Part shown: piece by piece, positions 43,355-53,694 of the stretch
Numbering within the stretch: position 1 is the stretch's first letter
Layout: every line of letters begins with the position of its first letter
Source: Smithella sp. PtaU1.Bin162
GTDB taxonomy: Bacteria > Desulfobacterota > Syntrophia > Syntrophales > Smithellaceae
DNA: 64,000 nt
Direction of reading: 5' to 3'
NCBI GenBank assembly: GCA_002068015.1
Contig: MVRV01000182.1
Location: 50,415-114,414 of the forward strand
Translations under genes and position numbers: made by a program
The notes under the pieces: model-generated
Databases searched by the model: none
What the model was told of the DNA's origin: nothing
Seen by the model: the letters and a program-made list of their open reading frames with translations, nothing else

Positions 43355-46200
43355 GAAGCACCGTCAATTATTTTCCGGATATTGGAAAGCAAATCGTCGG
43401 CACGATAAGGTTTGTTGATGAATCCGGCGGCCCCTTCTTTGATTAATCCCTCGATTTGTTGGGGAGTGGAATAACCGCTTGTCATCAGTACTTTGACCAG
43501 AGGATTAATTGCCAGTAAATCGCTTAGGCATTTTTTCCCTCCCTTGCCGGGCATGATCAAGTCCAAAATAATCAAATGAATTTCTTCTTTTTGAGATTGA
43601 TAAATTTCCAAAGCCTGTTCGCCGTTTTCTGCAGACAGTATTTTGTAGCCGTAAAGGCTCAATGTATCCCTGCACGTTTCTAAAATACTTTTTTCATCAT
43701 CAACCAGCAAAATAGTTTCCGTACCTTTTGGTAATTGCCTGGGATGGGGGGATTCGGCTGCTTCCTGCAGCCGGACATTCGTCAGGGCAGGGAAAAGGAT
43801 ATGAAAAGTTGTCCCTTTGCCCGGTTCGCTTTCGCAGTAAATAAATCCATTATGGCTTTTTACGACTCCGTAGACAACGGAAAGTCCCAGACCGGTGCCT
43901 TTACCTACCTCTTTAGTAGTAAAAAAAGGTTCAAAGATATGCTGCATGATTTCCTTGTCTATGCCGAAGCCTGTATCGGAGACCGTCAGTTTGACGTAGT
44001 TGTCCGCCGGGATATTCAAGCCGGATATAGTAGTATTTCTCTGCAACGAAAAATTGCTGGTATTTATTGTGATTCTGCCGCTTTCGCCGATGGCGTCACG
44101 GGCATTGATGACGAGATTCATGATGATTTGTCCGATCTGGGTGGGATCGGCATTTATGGGGGAAATATCTTCGTCGAATTCTGTTTTTATGGCAATCATT
44201 TTGGGAATGGACTTAACCAGCAGGTTATGCATGTTTTTAATTTCGGTGTTGATATTGATAATCCGGGAAAGCGGTTCCACTTTTCTGCTGAAGAGAAGTA
44301 ACTGCCGGACGAGTTGACTGGAACGCTGGGTCAATTCATCAATGTGACTTAAATAAAGCGTTCCCATTTCATTACCCCGTTTCTCCGACAGCATTAATTG
44401 ATTATAACCCATAATAGCCTGGATTATATTGTTGAAGTCGTGAGCGATTCCCCCGGTTAAAGTACCGATGGCCTCCAGTTTTGAGGCCTGCAGGAGCTGT
44501 GCTTCCATTGTGCGCAGTTTGGTTATATCTTTTAATGTTCCGACAACGCCGATCACTTTCCCTTCAGAGTCAAGATCAGGTGCCCCGGTAAATGTAATGT
44601 GCCGGGATAAACCGTTCTTGTTGAGCATTATAAAATTTTGATCTCGTACCGTTTCCTTATCCAGAATAATTTTTTCAAAAATTTTAGAAAACTCTGCATG
44701 ATCGTTTTCCTGGATAAAGTCGATGATTTTTTTATTAAGAACGTCATTAATATTATGGCCTAAAACATCTTTCCAGGCGGCATTGGTGTATATAAATGTT
44801 CCGTATTTATTCAGCTGATAAATTATGTCCGGCGAGTTGTTGCTTAAATTACGAAAGCGTTCCTCACTTTCTTTGAGCTTTTTATGGGCGAGCGCATTAT
44901 TCAGACTGATGCCGATTTGCGGGGCGATGCCCATAAGCAGGCTCAGGTCGCTTTGGGTAAGCGGGTTTTTGGATTTAGTTCCGTCGACGGCAAGAATTCC
45001 TTCCGCTTTTCCTTCGTAAATAATCGGAACGCAAATAAAGGATTTAACCCCTAATTCTTTCATGAACTTTACGCTTTTTTCAGAAAGCCTGTTTTTAATA
45101 TCGGCTGTGTTGTTAGTCAGAAATGGTTTCATGTCCCGGTAAACCAGATAAAAAATGCCTTCCGACTCCGGGTTGTTCAGCGTGAAATCGGTTTTTCCCA
45201 GTAATGTTTCCTCTTCCTTTGTATATCCGTAACCTGTGGTATAAACTAACTTTGTTTTTTTCTGATCGGCAAGCATGATCATACCCCGGTTGAACTGGAG
45301 GCGCTTTTGCAAGGCATCGGTAATGAAATTTAAAAGCTTTTGCGGGTCAAGAATAGAGGAGGCGGCTTCACCGATTTCTTTGACTAAAGTCAATTCATTG
45401 TATCTAATATCAAATTGCTTCATCAATTGATCGCCGATATTTTGCTGGCTTTCCACGGACCTGTTTAAATCTCTTTTGGCCAGTTTTTCCGATACTAAGA
45501 AACTTATTGTTGAGATCAATGCAAAAAGCAAAAGATAAGTAAACCATGATTGGAAAGGCATTAAAAATAATAAAACCAGCAGGACAATAATGCTCAATAC
45601 GGATACATAGCTGGCAATTGATTTCCAGATCATGGTAGGTGTAGTTTCCCAGGAGACAATGTATTTGCAGGAAGAAGCGCCTTTATGAATACATTCATTG
45701 TGTTCGATTACCGGATATTTATTTGTAAAAAATTTAGTTAACCCTTCAAATAATCCGATTCGATTTTCACATTGAAAAGGTCGCTCATTTACTCCTTCTT
45801 TTGGTGTGACGGTAATTAATGTTTTATTAGCCTTAATGTGTTTTGCGGCTACAGATACGTGCCTGCTTAATGTGGAGCTTATTTTCCCCAGCATCCAGTA
45901 AGCTACTGATGGAGAAACAAATGCAGCCGTGTATTGTCTTAAGAGGGATGATGACTTTGATTCCACAACAAAGCGTCCTGCTTCTCTGGCGATATGAGGG
46001 TTGCCGGTGCTTTTTGCTAAAAACTCATGAAACATATTAATCTGTTTTTGGGTGAACCAATGACCGTGATCTTCGAGCTCATGAGGGGCAATTTCGGCAT
46101 ATTCGAGCAGGTTGTCCGGATTTACGCGAGGATATCTTTCTTTTAACAGGTCAATATATGTTACGAGAAGGGAACTGTTATAAAGAGGAATATTTTCCAT
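43351..46200 (-). CDS. Hybrid sensor histidine kinase: V4R-like, TM, GAF, PAS, HisKA, HATPase, REC
   Basis: This 949-residue kinase has unusual order. Residues 1-195 resemble a V4R/XylR-N ligand domain ending in [15 protein letters not shown], whose Cys/His set is typical of metal- or ligand-binding V4R folds. Two membrane helices (about 205-250) follow, then a GAF domain (about 275-430; [21 protein letters not shown]), a PAS domain (about 455-570), the histidine box [22 protein letters not shown] near 590, an ATPase domain ([18 protein letters not shown] near 765) and a receiver with Asp in [13 protein letters not shown] near 885. The sensor domain is cytoplasmic although attached to membrane helices. 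Its ATG overlaps by one base the stop of the PilZ gene, so the pair is coupled. There is no separate output regulator. Confidence 0.88.
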   Translation of the reverse strand: MENIPLYNSSLLVTYIDLLKERYPRVNPDNLLEYAEIAPHELEDHGHWFTQKQINMFHEFLAKSTGNPHIAREAGRFVVESKSSSLLRQYTAAFVSPSVAYWMLGKISSTLSRHVSVAAKHIKANKTLITVTPKEGVNERPFQCENRIGLFEGLTKFFTNKYPVIEHNECIHKGASSCKYIVSWETTPTMIWKSIASYVSVLSIIVLLVLLFLMPFQSWFTYLLLFALISTISFLVSEKLAKRDLNRSVESQQNIGDQLMKQFDIRYNELTLVKEIGEAASSILDPQKLLNFITDALQKRLQFNRGMIMLADQKKTKLVYTTGYGYTKEEETLLGKTDFTLNNPESEGIFYLVYRDMKPFLTNNTADIKNRLSEKSVKFMKELGVKSFICVPIIYEGKAEGILAVDGTKSKNPLTQSDLSLLMGIAPQIGISLNNALAHKKLKESEERFRNLSNNSPDIIYQLNKYGTFIYTNAAWKDVLGHNINDVLNKKIIDFIQENDHAEFSKIFEKIILDKETVRDQNFIMLNKNGLSRHITFTGAPDLDSEGKVIGVVGTLKDITKLRTMEAQLLQASKLEAIGTLTGGIAHDFNNIIQAIMGYNQLMLSEKRGNEMGTLYLSHIDELTQRSSQLVRQLLLFSRKVEPLSRIININTEIKNMHNLLVKSIPKMIAIKTEFDEDISPINADPTQIGQIIMNLVINARDAIGESGRITINTSNFSLQRNTTISGLNIPADNYVKLTVSDTGFGIDKEIMQHIFEPFFTTKEVGKGTGLGLSVVYGVVKSHNGFIYCESEPGKGTTFHILFPALTNVRLQEAAESPHPRQLPKGTETILLVDDEKSILETCRDTLSLYGYKILSAENGEQALEIYQSQKEEIHLIILDLIMPGKGGKKCLSDLLAINPLVKVLMTSGYSTPQQIEGLIKEGAAGFINKPYRADDLLSNIRKIIDGAS

Positions 46201-48278
46201 TATTGCTTACCCATCACCGTATTCAATTTCATCAGGCTGTCCATGTACAGGAGGTAATCATCACTGGCGTATCTCAGTTGCAGAATCCACAGAGCATATT
46301 GTTTTTCTTCCTCTATGTTTTGTGAAGAAAGGTAGCCGGCCGGGAATATGAGTAAAGGAATTTTAGTAGCAGTAAAAATATCGGAGAGAATACCTACTGC
46401 TGATGACAAAACCACCCAGGGAAGTTTGTCCGGTTCCAGTACGATTATATTAATGCCGTTTAGTAAATCCGATAAATTAAAACCCATATCCGACTGATTA
46501 ACAATGAGAAAAGCCGCTTGTTGTCCTTCCAGGGAAAGACAATATGTTCGGCAGTCTCTCTTAAATCCGGCCTTGATAAATGATTTTTTCAGAGATTCCG
46601 ATGGGATTTCCATGCCCAGAGCGCTTAAGAAAAGGCCGCCGGAGGCATTTTCATAGAACTCTTTCAGCTTGATCAGATCGGAAATAACGGCCTCCTTTAA
46701 TTCCCAGCCTGCAGGGAGTTTTTCTCCTGCAGATTTTTTTTCGAAGAGCAGATAGGAAAATAAATCCAGGGAACTTTTCTTGGGATTATTCAAGTGACGG
46801 GCAAACCGGCCAAAGATACGATCAATGATTTTATTGTCGGGCTGGTAATAGGTCATTACATGATCCATCTTTGCCGAAGGAAATCGATTATAGGAACTGA
46901 TATATTGTGTTATCTGTTTTAAGACTGCGGGGCCCGGCAGCCGGTTTCCCATTCTGCGGGCGGCAAAATGATGAATTATCCAGGAAGGTTCATATGCATG
47001 CACCAGGGCAATATGGCCGTAAATTATACCGTTTTTTTCATAAACAAAATGTCGGGCGATATCCGGATTATCCTGGTACAATTTCCGGTAAGTTTCTTTA
47101 AAATCTTCCCGATGCGGTTGCAAATACCCGTATTTTTCCCCGTAAATAAAACCGGTATCAAAAAAGAATTCCCATAGAGCATCCATGTCTACTTCATTGG
47201 AAACACGGGCATTGCAATCCATGTATGAACCGAGAATGTGATTAAGCTTGCTGTAGGAATGCACATCTATGTCTATTATAGCCAGTCCGCACTGTACAAT
47301 ATTGTTTTCCGGATCTTCCTGCCTGTAGACAACCTGAGCCGAACAATCTATTTTTAAAATGCCGGCATACCTGATTGTTATGGTAGGTATGATCATTCCC
47401 GGTAAAAGTATTTCTTCATCAATTTTATCTTTTACGGAGAAACCCGCCGTAGAAATATCGAATATGTCACGTTCCACAGTCTTTTTGAAAAAAGGATGTT
47501 TGAAGCTCATCAAAAAAGCTGGAACAATCTGTTGGCGGGGATTGCGCATTTCCCTTTTCGGAAACAGAGCCATTTGGTTATTAAGTGGTATGAATACGGT
47601 TCTGCCGCCGGGCAGATCTTTATCATTGCGGATGCACCTGCATAAACCGGAGAAGAGTCGGGTGCCGTTTTGGGAAAGATTGATCAGCACCGATTTTTTC
47701 TCATCGAAGCTTTTTTTGCTGCCGCTTCCCGTCAATTGAATTCCCAGACCACTGGGAGTAAAATCAATCAACATGCCCGGATTATTAAAATCACCCTGAA
47801 TTACTTTACAGCTTATGTCTGCGCAGTTATAACGTTTTGTCTTGCGCTTTGCCATAAAATGGCATTTTTCCGGAATGGTTAATTTCAGTTGATGATCTGT
47901 TCTATTGATTGTTTCAGTTGCCGCCAGAATTGTGGTATAACCGTCTTCGATCATTAAATAAGCGGGATTATATCTTTTGAGATCGTCTTGATTTGTTTCC
48001 GTATCAAGACGGCAGACCAGTTCGTCTTTTATGCAAGGCAGGGGGTAGGCTTTGATCAAAATTTGTTCGTTTGTTTCATTGTGATTAAAAAGAATAAAAA
48101 TATGGCCGTCGGTGAAATTAATGTGGTTTAATTTGTTGACCAGTTTTTTTTGTTCCCATAGTTTTTGTGTTCCCAGGTCATCGAATAATTTTCCGTGTTG
48201 AAATATCCGCAATGATGCAGATTGAACAAAAGCGCTCTGGCCGGAAGAACTTGCAATGTCGAGATCTTTTTCCTTCAT
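46200..48278 (-). CDS. PilZ-domain protein with GNAT-like acyltransferase region
   Basis: This protein of about 692 residues starts at ATG 48278. The frame is open to 48437, but those codons are unlike the rest and lie in the promoter zone. Near residue 125, KRKTKRYNCADISCKV leads into GMLIDFTPSGLGIQL, a PilZ c-di-GMP-binding fold with the RxxxR-like basic start, and a second PilZ-like unit follows (RDIFDISTAGFSV). Residues about 390-620 look like a GNAT acyltransferase region (FVYEKNGIIYGHIALVHAYEPSWIIHHFAA). A c-di-GMP-regulated acyltransferase is the inference. It is followed, with a one-base overlap, by the V4R histidine kinase. Confidence 0.72.
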   Translation of the reverse strand: MKEKDLDIASSSGQSAFVQSASLRIFQHGKLFDDLGTQKLWEQKKLVNKLNHINFTDGHIFILFNHNETNEQILIKAYPLPCIKDELVCRLDTETNQDDLKRYNPAYLMIEDGYTTILAATETINRTDHQLKLTIPEKCHFMAKRKTKRYNCADISCKVIQGDFNNPGMLIDFTPSGLGIQLTGSGSKKSFDEKKSVLINLSQNGTRLFSGLCRCIRNDKDLPGGRTVFIPLNNQMALFPKREMRNPRQQIVPAFLMSFKHPFFKKTVERDIFDISTAGFSVKDKIDEEILLPGMIIPTITIRYAGILKIDCSAQVVYRQEDPENNIVQCGLAIIDIDVHSYSKLNHILGSYMDCNARVSNEVDMDALWEFFFDTGFIYGEKYGYLQPHREDFKETYRKLYQDNPDIARHFVYEKNGIIYGHIALVHAYEPSWIIHHFAARRMGNRLPGPAVLKQITQYISSYNRFPSAKMDHVMTYYQPDNKIIDRIFGRFARHLNNPKKSSLDLFSYLLFEKKSAGEKLPAGWELKEAVISDLIKLKEFYENASGGLFLSALGMEIPSESLKKSFIKAGFKRDCRTYCLSLEGQQAAFLIVNQSDMGFNLSDLLNGINIIVLEPDKLPWVVLSSAVGILSDIFTATKIPLLIFPAGYLSSQNIEEEKQYALWILQLRYASDDYLLYMDSLMKLNTVMGKQ

Positions 48279-48768
48279 CACATTGTCTCTTTTTCCTTTT
48301 TTATGAAAGAGAACGAGGCAAAAAATATTTAGTTTTGATAATGTAAAATTGTCGCTTATATAATCGTGAATGCCTTTGATTGTCAATGACAAATTGAAAA
48401 TAACCGGCACATAAAAAGATATTGCTCTAATGAACAATATCTTTTATAATTCAGCAGCTTTTTGTTCTGTTTTCAATTAAGTAATGCCTTTCCGGGCATA
48501 AGCCTGTACCGGTGCAGGACGTGGTTTCGGTTTTCTTCGAGCGTTGTCGTATCCGCTTCGTCGGCTCCTCTTTGCATAAGCGGTATTATCCGTGATCGGG
48601 AAACGGCATAAATGGAAAATAAAGAGACTGTACTTATTCACTTTTGGCGAAACTTTTAGATTTTATCGGGAGAATGGTTGGAGATAAATCGCTGTTTAAT
48701 TGTGCAATCTTTAATTGCAAAAGCCCCTAAACAGGTTGACTTGAATATCCGGGCAAGGAGGAATCAAG
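48279..48768. other. Divergent intergenic region between PilZ and rubrerythrin-like genes
   Basis: No gene is supported. A near-perfect 16-bp palindrome (cctgtaccggtgcagg, 48503-48518) stands out and could be a regulator site. GC-rich sequence at 48490-48610 differs in composition from its AT-rich surroundings and may be a decayed repeat. The last bases carry caaggagg, the ribosome site of the ferritin-like gene. Confidence 0.4.
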
Positions 48769-49287
48769 ATGAATAAAAGAATGGATGCTTTGAATTTTGC
48801 TTTGGAAAATGAACACAAGGAGTACGAATTTTATATGGCCAATGCCCGCAGAACAAAAAATTTCGCAGGGAAAAATATGTTCAAGCAAATTGCCAGTGAA
48901 GAAAAAGAACACTACGAAATACTACAGAAGTTACATGATAAATGGGAAAAACAGAAAAAATGGCCGGAGACGGTCCCTCTGAAAGTGAAAAAGTCTTTAG
49001 CCGGCAGCATATTGCAGTCGATGGCAGGTAAAAAATCTGCCCGTATTAAAGGTAATGAAGACGATCTGAAAGCAATCCGGACGGCAATTGATTTTGAAGC
49101 CAGGGGTGTTGATCTGTACACGAAATTGGAAAAAGGAAGTACCGATCCCAAAGAGAAAGCTTTTTTTGGTTTAATCGCCGACATTGAAAGAGCACATTTT
49201 CTTTCACTGCGGGATACCGAAGAATTTCTCACTGATCCGGTTTCCTGGTATCAGAATAATGAAAAAACTTTACTCGACGGGGCATGA
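48769..49287 (+). CDS. Rubrerythrin-like ferritin-fold protein
   Basis: This 172-residue four-helix-bundle protein has two diiron half-motifs. The first is ALENEHKEYEFYMANA near residue 12 with ASEEKEHYEILQKLH near 44 (ExxH). The second is AIDFEARGVDLYTKLEKGS near 107 with IADIERAHFLSLRDTEE near 140. There is no C-terminal rubredoxin domain, so it is a bare rubrerythrin or ferritin-like domain. Such proteins reduce hydrogen peroxide or handle iron in anaerobes. It has a strong aggagg ribosome site and no operon partner. It would complement the Prx-like selenoprotein in oxidant defence. Confidence 0.87.
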   Translation: MNKRMDALNFALENEHKEYEFYMANARRTKNFAGKNMFKQIASEEKEHYEILQKLHDKWEKQKKWPETVPLKVKKSLAGSILQSMAGKKSARIKGNEDDLKAIRTAIDFEARGVDLYTKLEKGSTDPKEKAFFGLIADIERAHFLSLRDTEEFLTDPVSWYQNNEKTLLDGA

Positions 49288-49310
49288 ATCATATTTGTTC
49301 GGTTTCTGCC

Positions 49311-51272
49311 TTACAGTGAAGAATTTGGATTTGCCGCGTCCAACTGTTCCAGCTTTGCGTGCAGTTCCGTCCAGATGCTGTAAGAATCTTCGAGTTCGGA
49401 ATTAATATTATTTAATTCTTTGGATATCGTTTTGATTTTAAGAGAATCTTTGTGGGTTTGCGGATCACAAAGAGATGTTTCGTGCTCTCCTTTCTTGATT
49501 TCCAATAATTTTATTGTTTTTTCAATCGCGGATAATTCTTTTTTCCATGTATTTTTTATTTTAGCAAGTTTGTTTCTTTCTTCCGCTTCCTGTCTTTTTT
49601 GTTCTTTGGTTTTGAAAGCTTGTTCCTTTTCATCGTGACGGAGCTGGACTTCTTCTGCAGAAATCAGTTCAGAACGCTTTTCAATAAAATAAGAATAATT
49701 GCCTGAATAGTAATGAAGTTCTCCGCTTCTCAATTCAAAAACTTTGTTGGCCAGACGATCCAGGAAGTAGCGGTCGTGGGAAACTATGGCCACGGTACCG
49801 GAATAATTAATCAGGGCATCCTGAAAAACATCTTTGGTTTTTAAATCAAGATGGTTCGTCGGTTCGTCGAGGATGAGAAAATTGGTATCCAGCAGCAGAA
49901 GTTTCAGAAGGGCTATCCTTGATTTTTCGCCGCCGGAGAGAACGGAAACAGGTTTAAAAATATCATCACCGGAAAAAAGGAAAGCGCCCAGTAAATTACG
50001 CTTTTCCTGATCGGATGCGTGTGAGGGAACTGAGCTGACTTCTTCCCAGATCGTTTTTTCATAGTTTAAATTTTGTGAACTTTCCTGGGAAAAGAAAGCC
50101 ATATTTACGTCATTGCCGTATTGGATCAGGCCTGCTGAAGGTTGTTCATTTAAACTCAAAAGCCGGGACAATGTTGACTTGCCCGAGCCGTTAACGCCGA
50201 CAAAAGCCACTTTGTCGCCGCGAAACAAGGTAAAATTAAAATTGGTAATAACATTCAGGCTGCCATAGCTGTGACTAAGGTCAGTTACCTTGACAACTTC
50301 TCTGGCGCTTTTTTTCCCTTCCGGGAATTTCATGGTGACTGCTTTAGTCTTTGCATCCAGTTTGATGGCGTCGAACTTTTCCAGCATTTTAACCCGGCTT
50401 TGCACCTGGCTCGCTTTAGTTGCCTTGTAACGGAAACGCTCCACGAATTCTTCAATCTTTTTGATTTGCGCTTTTTGCAGTTCCTGTTCTTTGCGGAGGG
50501 CGGCGTGACGTTTTTCCTTCTCATTTAGATAGTACGAATAATTTCCTTTGTAAATATGAATCTGGCAGGCCGAAAGTTCGGCGATCTGAGTGGAGATTTT
50601 ATCGAGAAAAAACCGGTCATGGGAAATGACAATGATTGTGCCCGGATAATCTTTTAAATAACTCTCCAGCCATTCCATGCTTTCCGTGTCCAGGTGGTTT
50701 GTCGGTTCATCAAGCAGCACGATATCCGGGCGCGCCAGAAGGATCGAGGCCAGGAGAATGCGCATTTTCCAGCCGCCGGAAAACAGGGCGCAGTTGCGGG
50801 TAAAATCATTTTCCTTAAACCCGAAGCCTTTGAGTATCTGTTTTGCTCTGGCTTCAAAAGCGTAGCCATCCTGGGCGTTAAACTGAGCCATCTCCGTGGA
50901 ATATGCTTTGGCGATCTGGTTATACTCTGGTGAATGTTGTTTGGTCTGGGACATCTGATGTTCTAAAGTTTTTATCGATTCTTCCAATGCAGCAATTCCG
51001 CTTTTCTTCTTTAAAAAGTCGATTAAATTGACAGGATCGAGTTCTACCAAATCCTGGGGCAGGTAGCCGAATTTTTTTTGCCTCCGATCAGGGATGTCAA
51101 TCAGGCCGGAATCCGCGTGAACCTGTTCCAGAATAACCCGGAAAAGGGTGGTTTTACCGGTGCCGTTGTCGCCGACAAGGCCGATACGGCTTTTCGGATG
51201 GATTGTCCAGTTAATATTATCGAATAGCTTCTTATCTAAAAAAGATAAGCTGACATTGCGTAAGTAGATCAT
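49311..51272 (-). CDS. ABC-F family ATPase with C-terminal coiled coil (Uup/YdiF-like)
   Basis: This 653-residue ABC-F protein has two ATPase domains: Walker A GDNGTGKTT near residue 36 and GVNGSGKST near 352, signatures FSGGWKMR near 164 and LSGGEKSR near 440, and Walker B LLDEPTNHLD in both halves. The first half ends in the basic linker KATKASQVQSRVKMLEKFD, a typical ABC-F segment. The C-terminal 110 residues are a charged coiled coil (EEVQLRHDEKEQAFKTKEQKRQEAEERNKLAK in part), as in Uup and YdiF. It is a likely ribosome-bound factor. It has a longer tail than the protein at 339-1973, so the two are separate paralogues. Confidence 0.93.
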   Translation of the reverse strand: MIYLRNVSLSFLDKKLFDNINWTIHPKSRIGLVGDNGTGKTTLFRVILEQVHADSGLIDIPDRRQKKFGYLPQDLVELDPVNLIDFLKKKSGIAALEESIKTLEHQMSQTKQHSPEYNQIAKAYSTEMAQFNAQDGYAFEARAKQILKGFGFKENDFTRNCALFSGGWKMRILLASILLARPDIVLLDEPTNHLDTESMEWLESYLKDYPGTIIVISHDRFFLDKISTQIAELSACQIHIYKGNYSYYLNEKEKRHAALRKEQELQKAQIKKIEEFVERFRYKATKASQVQSRVKMLEKFDAIKLDAKTKAVTMKFPEGKKSAREVVKVTDLSHSYGSLNVITNFNFTLFRGDKVAFVGVNGSGKSTLSRLLSLNEQPSAGLIQYGNDVNMAFFSQESSQNLNYEKTIWEEVSSVPSHASDQEKRNLLGAFLFSGDDIFKPVSVLSGGEKSRIALLKLLLLDTNFLILDEPTNHLDLKTKDVFQDALINYSGTVAIVSHDRYFLDRLANKVFELRSGELHYYSGNYSYFIEKRSELISAEEVQLRHDEKEQAFKTKEQKRQEAEERNKLAKIKNTWKKELSAIEKTIKLLEIKKGEHETSLCDPQTHKDSLKIKTISKELNNINSELEDSYSIWTELHAKLEQLDAANPNSSL

Positions 51273-51367
51273 TCAATCTCCTGCCAAACAAGCGGGTATA
51301 TAGGAGAAAAAAAATGAACTGTCAATTTTAATATTCAGATGGGGAAATACGACTACTGCAAATAAAA

Positions 51368-52687
51368 TTATCTCTTTTTCCGAAAAATAATTTTTATGGG
51401 TACCCGGTCAAAACCGAAGTTTTCTCGAATTTGATTTACCAGATAACGCTCATAGGAAAAATGGATGCCGTTAACATTGCTGACAAAAAAAACAAAAGTG
51501 GGCGGTTTGACACTTATTTGAGTTGCATAAGAAATATGTTGCTCCCGGCCTTGAAAGCGGGCCAGCGGGTTTCTCTGCAGGGATTTCTCCACAAGAGAAT
51601 TTAGCTGAGCAGTTCCTATACGCTTTGTGTACTGGCTGTAAACTTCTTCGATAAGGTCAAATATCTTTGGCGCCCTCTGTCCGGTTACTGCTGAAATAAA
51701 AATTATCGGGGAGAAATCCATAAACTTCAGTTTATCTTTAATATCTTCGACAAACTTGCCTGTGGTGGAATTGTCTTTTTCAATTTTATCCCATTTGTTG
51801 ACAACTATAATGCATGCTTTGCCGCGCTCAAAGGCAAGGCCGGCAATTTTTGTGTCCTGCTCGGTTATGCCTTCTTCTGCATCAATCAGGACTAATGCTA
51901 TATCGCAGCGATTGATGGTTTTCAGCGCCTGGACGACGCTGTATTTCTCGAGCGTCAGGCTGATCTTGTTTTTCCTGCGGATTCCCGCCGTATCGATCAA
52001 TAGATAATTTTTGCCACGTACTTTTACGGGCATATCGATGGCATCGCGCGTTGTGCCGGGGATAGGATTGGCGATGCTTCTTTCCTTGCCGAGGATTCGA
52101 TTGACGAGCGATGATTTTCCGACGTTGGGTTTTCCGACTATGGCAATCTTGATTTGTTCATCCTGCTCATTTTCCGTTTCTTCAGTCCGGATAAAGTCTT
52201 TTGTAACTTCGGCCATAAGTTCATGAACGCCTAAGCCATGTTGCGCGGAAATCGGATAAAATTGGTCGATGCCCAGCCGGTAAAAATCATTGAGCAAATC
52301 CGTATGTCTGTCGCCATCTACTTTATTGGCGGCATAAAAAACATTTTTGGCTTTACCGCGAAGCTGTCTGGCAATTTCAATATCAGATGGTGTGAGCCCG
52401 TCTTTTCCGTCCATCAGAAATATTATGACATCGGCTTCTTCGATAGCCAGATTGGTTTGCTCGCGCATTTGCACGAGAATCCTTTCTTCCGAGGCGGGTT
52501 CGAATCCTCCGGTGTCAATGAGTGTAAAAGCCTTGTCCTGCCAGAGGCAATCCAGGTAATTGCGGTCGCGCGTAGCACCCGGCTCATCAATGACAATGGC
52601 TTTTTGCTTTCCGGCGATTCTGTTGAACAGTGTCGATTTGCCTACGTTCGGACGTCCCACGATGGCTATTATCGGTTTTAACTGCAT
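51368..52687 (-). CDS. der: Ribosome-assembly GTPase Der (EngA)
   Basis: This 439-residue protein has two tandem GTPase domains and a C-terminal KH-like domain. P-loops are GRPNVGKST near residue 11 and GKPNVGKSS near 184; each domain carries DTGGF or DTAGIR switch II motifs and NKVD or NKWD specificity motifs. The C-terminal LVNQIRENFGFDRVPIKIIFRKK is diagnostic. Der is essential for 50S ribosome maturation. It is the last gene of the mtaB-rnc-radical SAM-era-der block, 16 bases after era. Confidence 0.96.
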   Translation of the reverse strand: MQLKPIIAIVGRPNVGKSTLFNRIAGKQKAIVIDEPGATRDRNYLDCLWQDKAFTLIDTGGFEPASEERILVQMREQTNLAIEEADVIIFLMDGKDGLTPSDIEIARQLRGKAKNVFYAANKVDGDRHTDLLNDFYRLGIDQFYPISAQHGLGVHELMAEVTKDFIRTEETENEQDEQIKIAIVGKPNVGKSSLVNRILGKERSIANPIPGTTRDAIDMPVKVRGKNYLLIDTAGIRRKNKISLTLEKYSVVQALKTINRCDIALVLIDAEEGITEQDTKIAGLAFERGKACIIVVNKWDKIEKDNSTTGKFVEDIKDKLKFMDFSPIIFISAVTGQRAPKIFDLIEEVYSQYTKRIGTAQLNSLVEKSLQRNPLARFQGREQHISYATQISVKPPTFVFFVSNVNGIHFSYERYLVNQIRENFGFDRVPIKIIFRKKR

Positions 52688-52703
52688 CTTATAAATTTTC
52701 CAA

Positions 52704-53594
52704 TTAATTTTTTAATAAACCCAATTCCCGCAACATTTTGTCATTGCTTGTCCAATCTTTTTTCACCCGCACAAAAAGTTCCAGGAATACTCTGGAGCCA
52801 AAGAGGTTTTCCATTTGCAGCCTTGACTGGGTGCCGATCTTCTTTAACATGGCGCCTTTTTTGCCGATAACGATGGCTTTCTGAGATTCCTTTTCCACAT
52901 TTATCGTTGCGCTGATGCGAATTAAGTTTTTTTCTTCATCTTCCCTGAAAGTATCAATTTCTACAGCCGTAACGTAAGGAATTTCCTGCGAGGTTTGCAG
53001 CATTATTTGTTCCCGGATGAATTCCGCCGCCAGAAATCTTTCGGTGGCATCGGTAAAAGCGTCGCCGGTAAAGTACTGCGGACCTTCCGGAAGGTAGTTC
53101 TTTATCGTTTGCAGTAAGTCATTGATGCCGTTACCTTTCAGGGCGGATACAGGAATGATTTCCCGGTAATTATAAAGAGCCCGAAATTTGTCGATTATGG
53201 GCAACAGCAGGTTTTTTTCAATGAGATCAATTTTATTGATTACTAAAAAAACAGGAATATTAACCTGTGCCAGTGTTTCAATCAGGAAGGTATCCTGGGG
53301 ATGAATACTGGAATCAGCTTCAGTAAGCATGAGGAGAATATCGGCATCGGTGAGAGCTTCTCTGGCTGTTTGCACCATGGCCCGGTTAAGCGGTGTTTTT
53401 GCCTTATGAATTCCCGGAGTATCGAGAAAAATAAGCTGGGCGTCCGGGAAATTCTTAATGCCGGTGATTTTGTTCCTCGTCGTTTGCGGTTTATCGGCGA
53501 TTATGGAAATTTTTTCACCGATAATAGCATTAAATAATGTTGATTTCCCTACATTGGGCCGACCGATAATGCCGATAAATCCTGATTTGAACAC
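52704..53594 (-). CDS. era: Ribosome-assembly GTPase Era
   Basis: Era has an N-terminal GTPase domain (GFIGIIGRPNVGKSTLFNAIIGEK, DTPGIHKAKTPLN, VINKID) and a C-terminal KH domain (KAIVIGKKGAMLKKIGTQSR) that binds the 3' end of 16S rRNA in the 30S subunit. The open frame reaches 53621, but I favour GTG 53594, because an aggag ribosome site lies nine bases upstream and family members start close to FKSGFIGI. The length is then about 296 residues. It lies between a radical SAM gene and der, the usual rnc-era-der neighbourhood. Confidence 0.95.
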   Translation of the reverse strand: MFKSGFIGIIGRPNVGKSTLFNAIIGEKISIIADKPQTTRNKITGIKNFPDAQLIFLDTPGIHKAKTPLNRAMVQTAREALTDADILLMLTEADSSIHPQDTFLIETLAQVNIPVFLVINKIDLIEKNLLLPIIDKFRALYNYREIIPVSALKGNGINDLLQTIKNYLPEGPQYFTGDAFTDATERFLAAEFIREQIMLQTSQEIPYVTAVEIDTFREDEEKNLIRISATINVEKESQKAIVIGKKGAMLKKIGTQSRLQMENLFGSRVFLELFVRVKKDWTSNDKMLRELGLLKN

Positions 53595-53694
53595 TTTGTC
53601 TATCTCCTGCCTGCATTGCATCTGGAACTTTCCCCGGACAATCCATTATCGTTAATCGTAAAACTTCTTCCAACTTGATCGAAATAAATTTGTC

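Noticed and set aside
52490..52515. A ggttcgaatcc motif resembling a tRNA T-loop on the plus strand
   Set aside because: It lies inside der, and no matching acceptor, D or anticodon arms occur around it.
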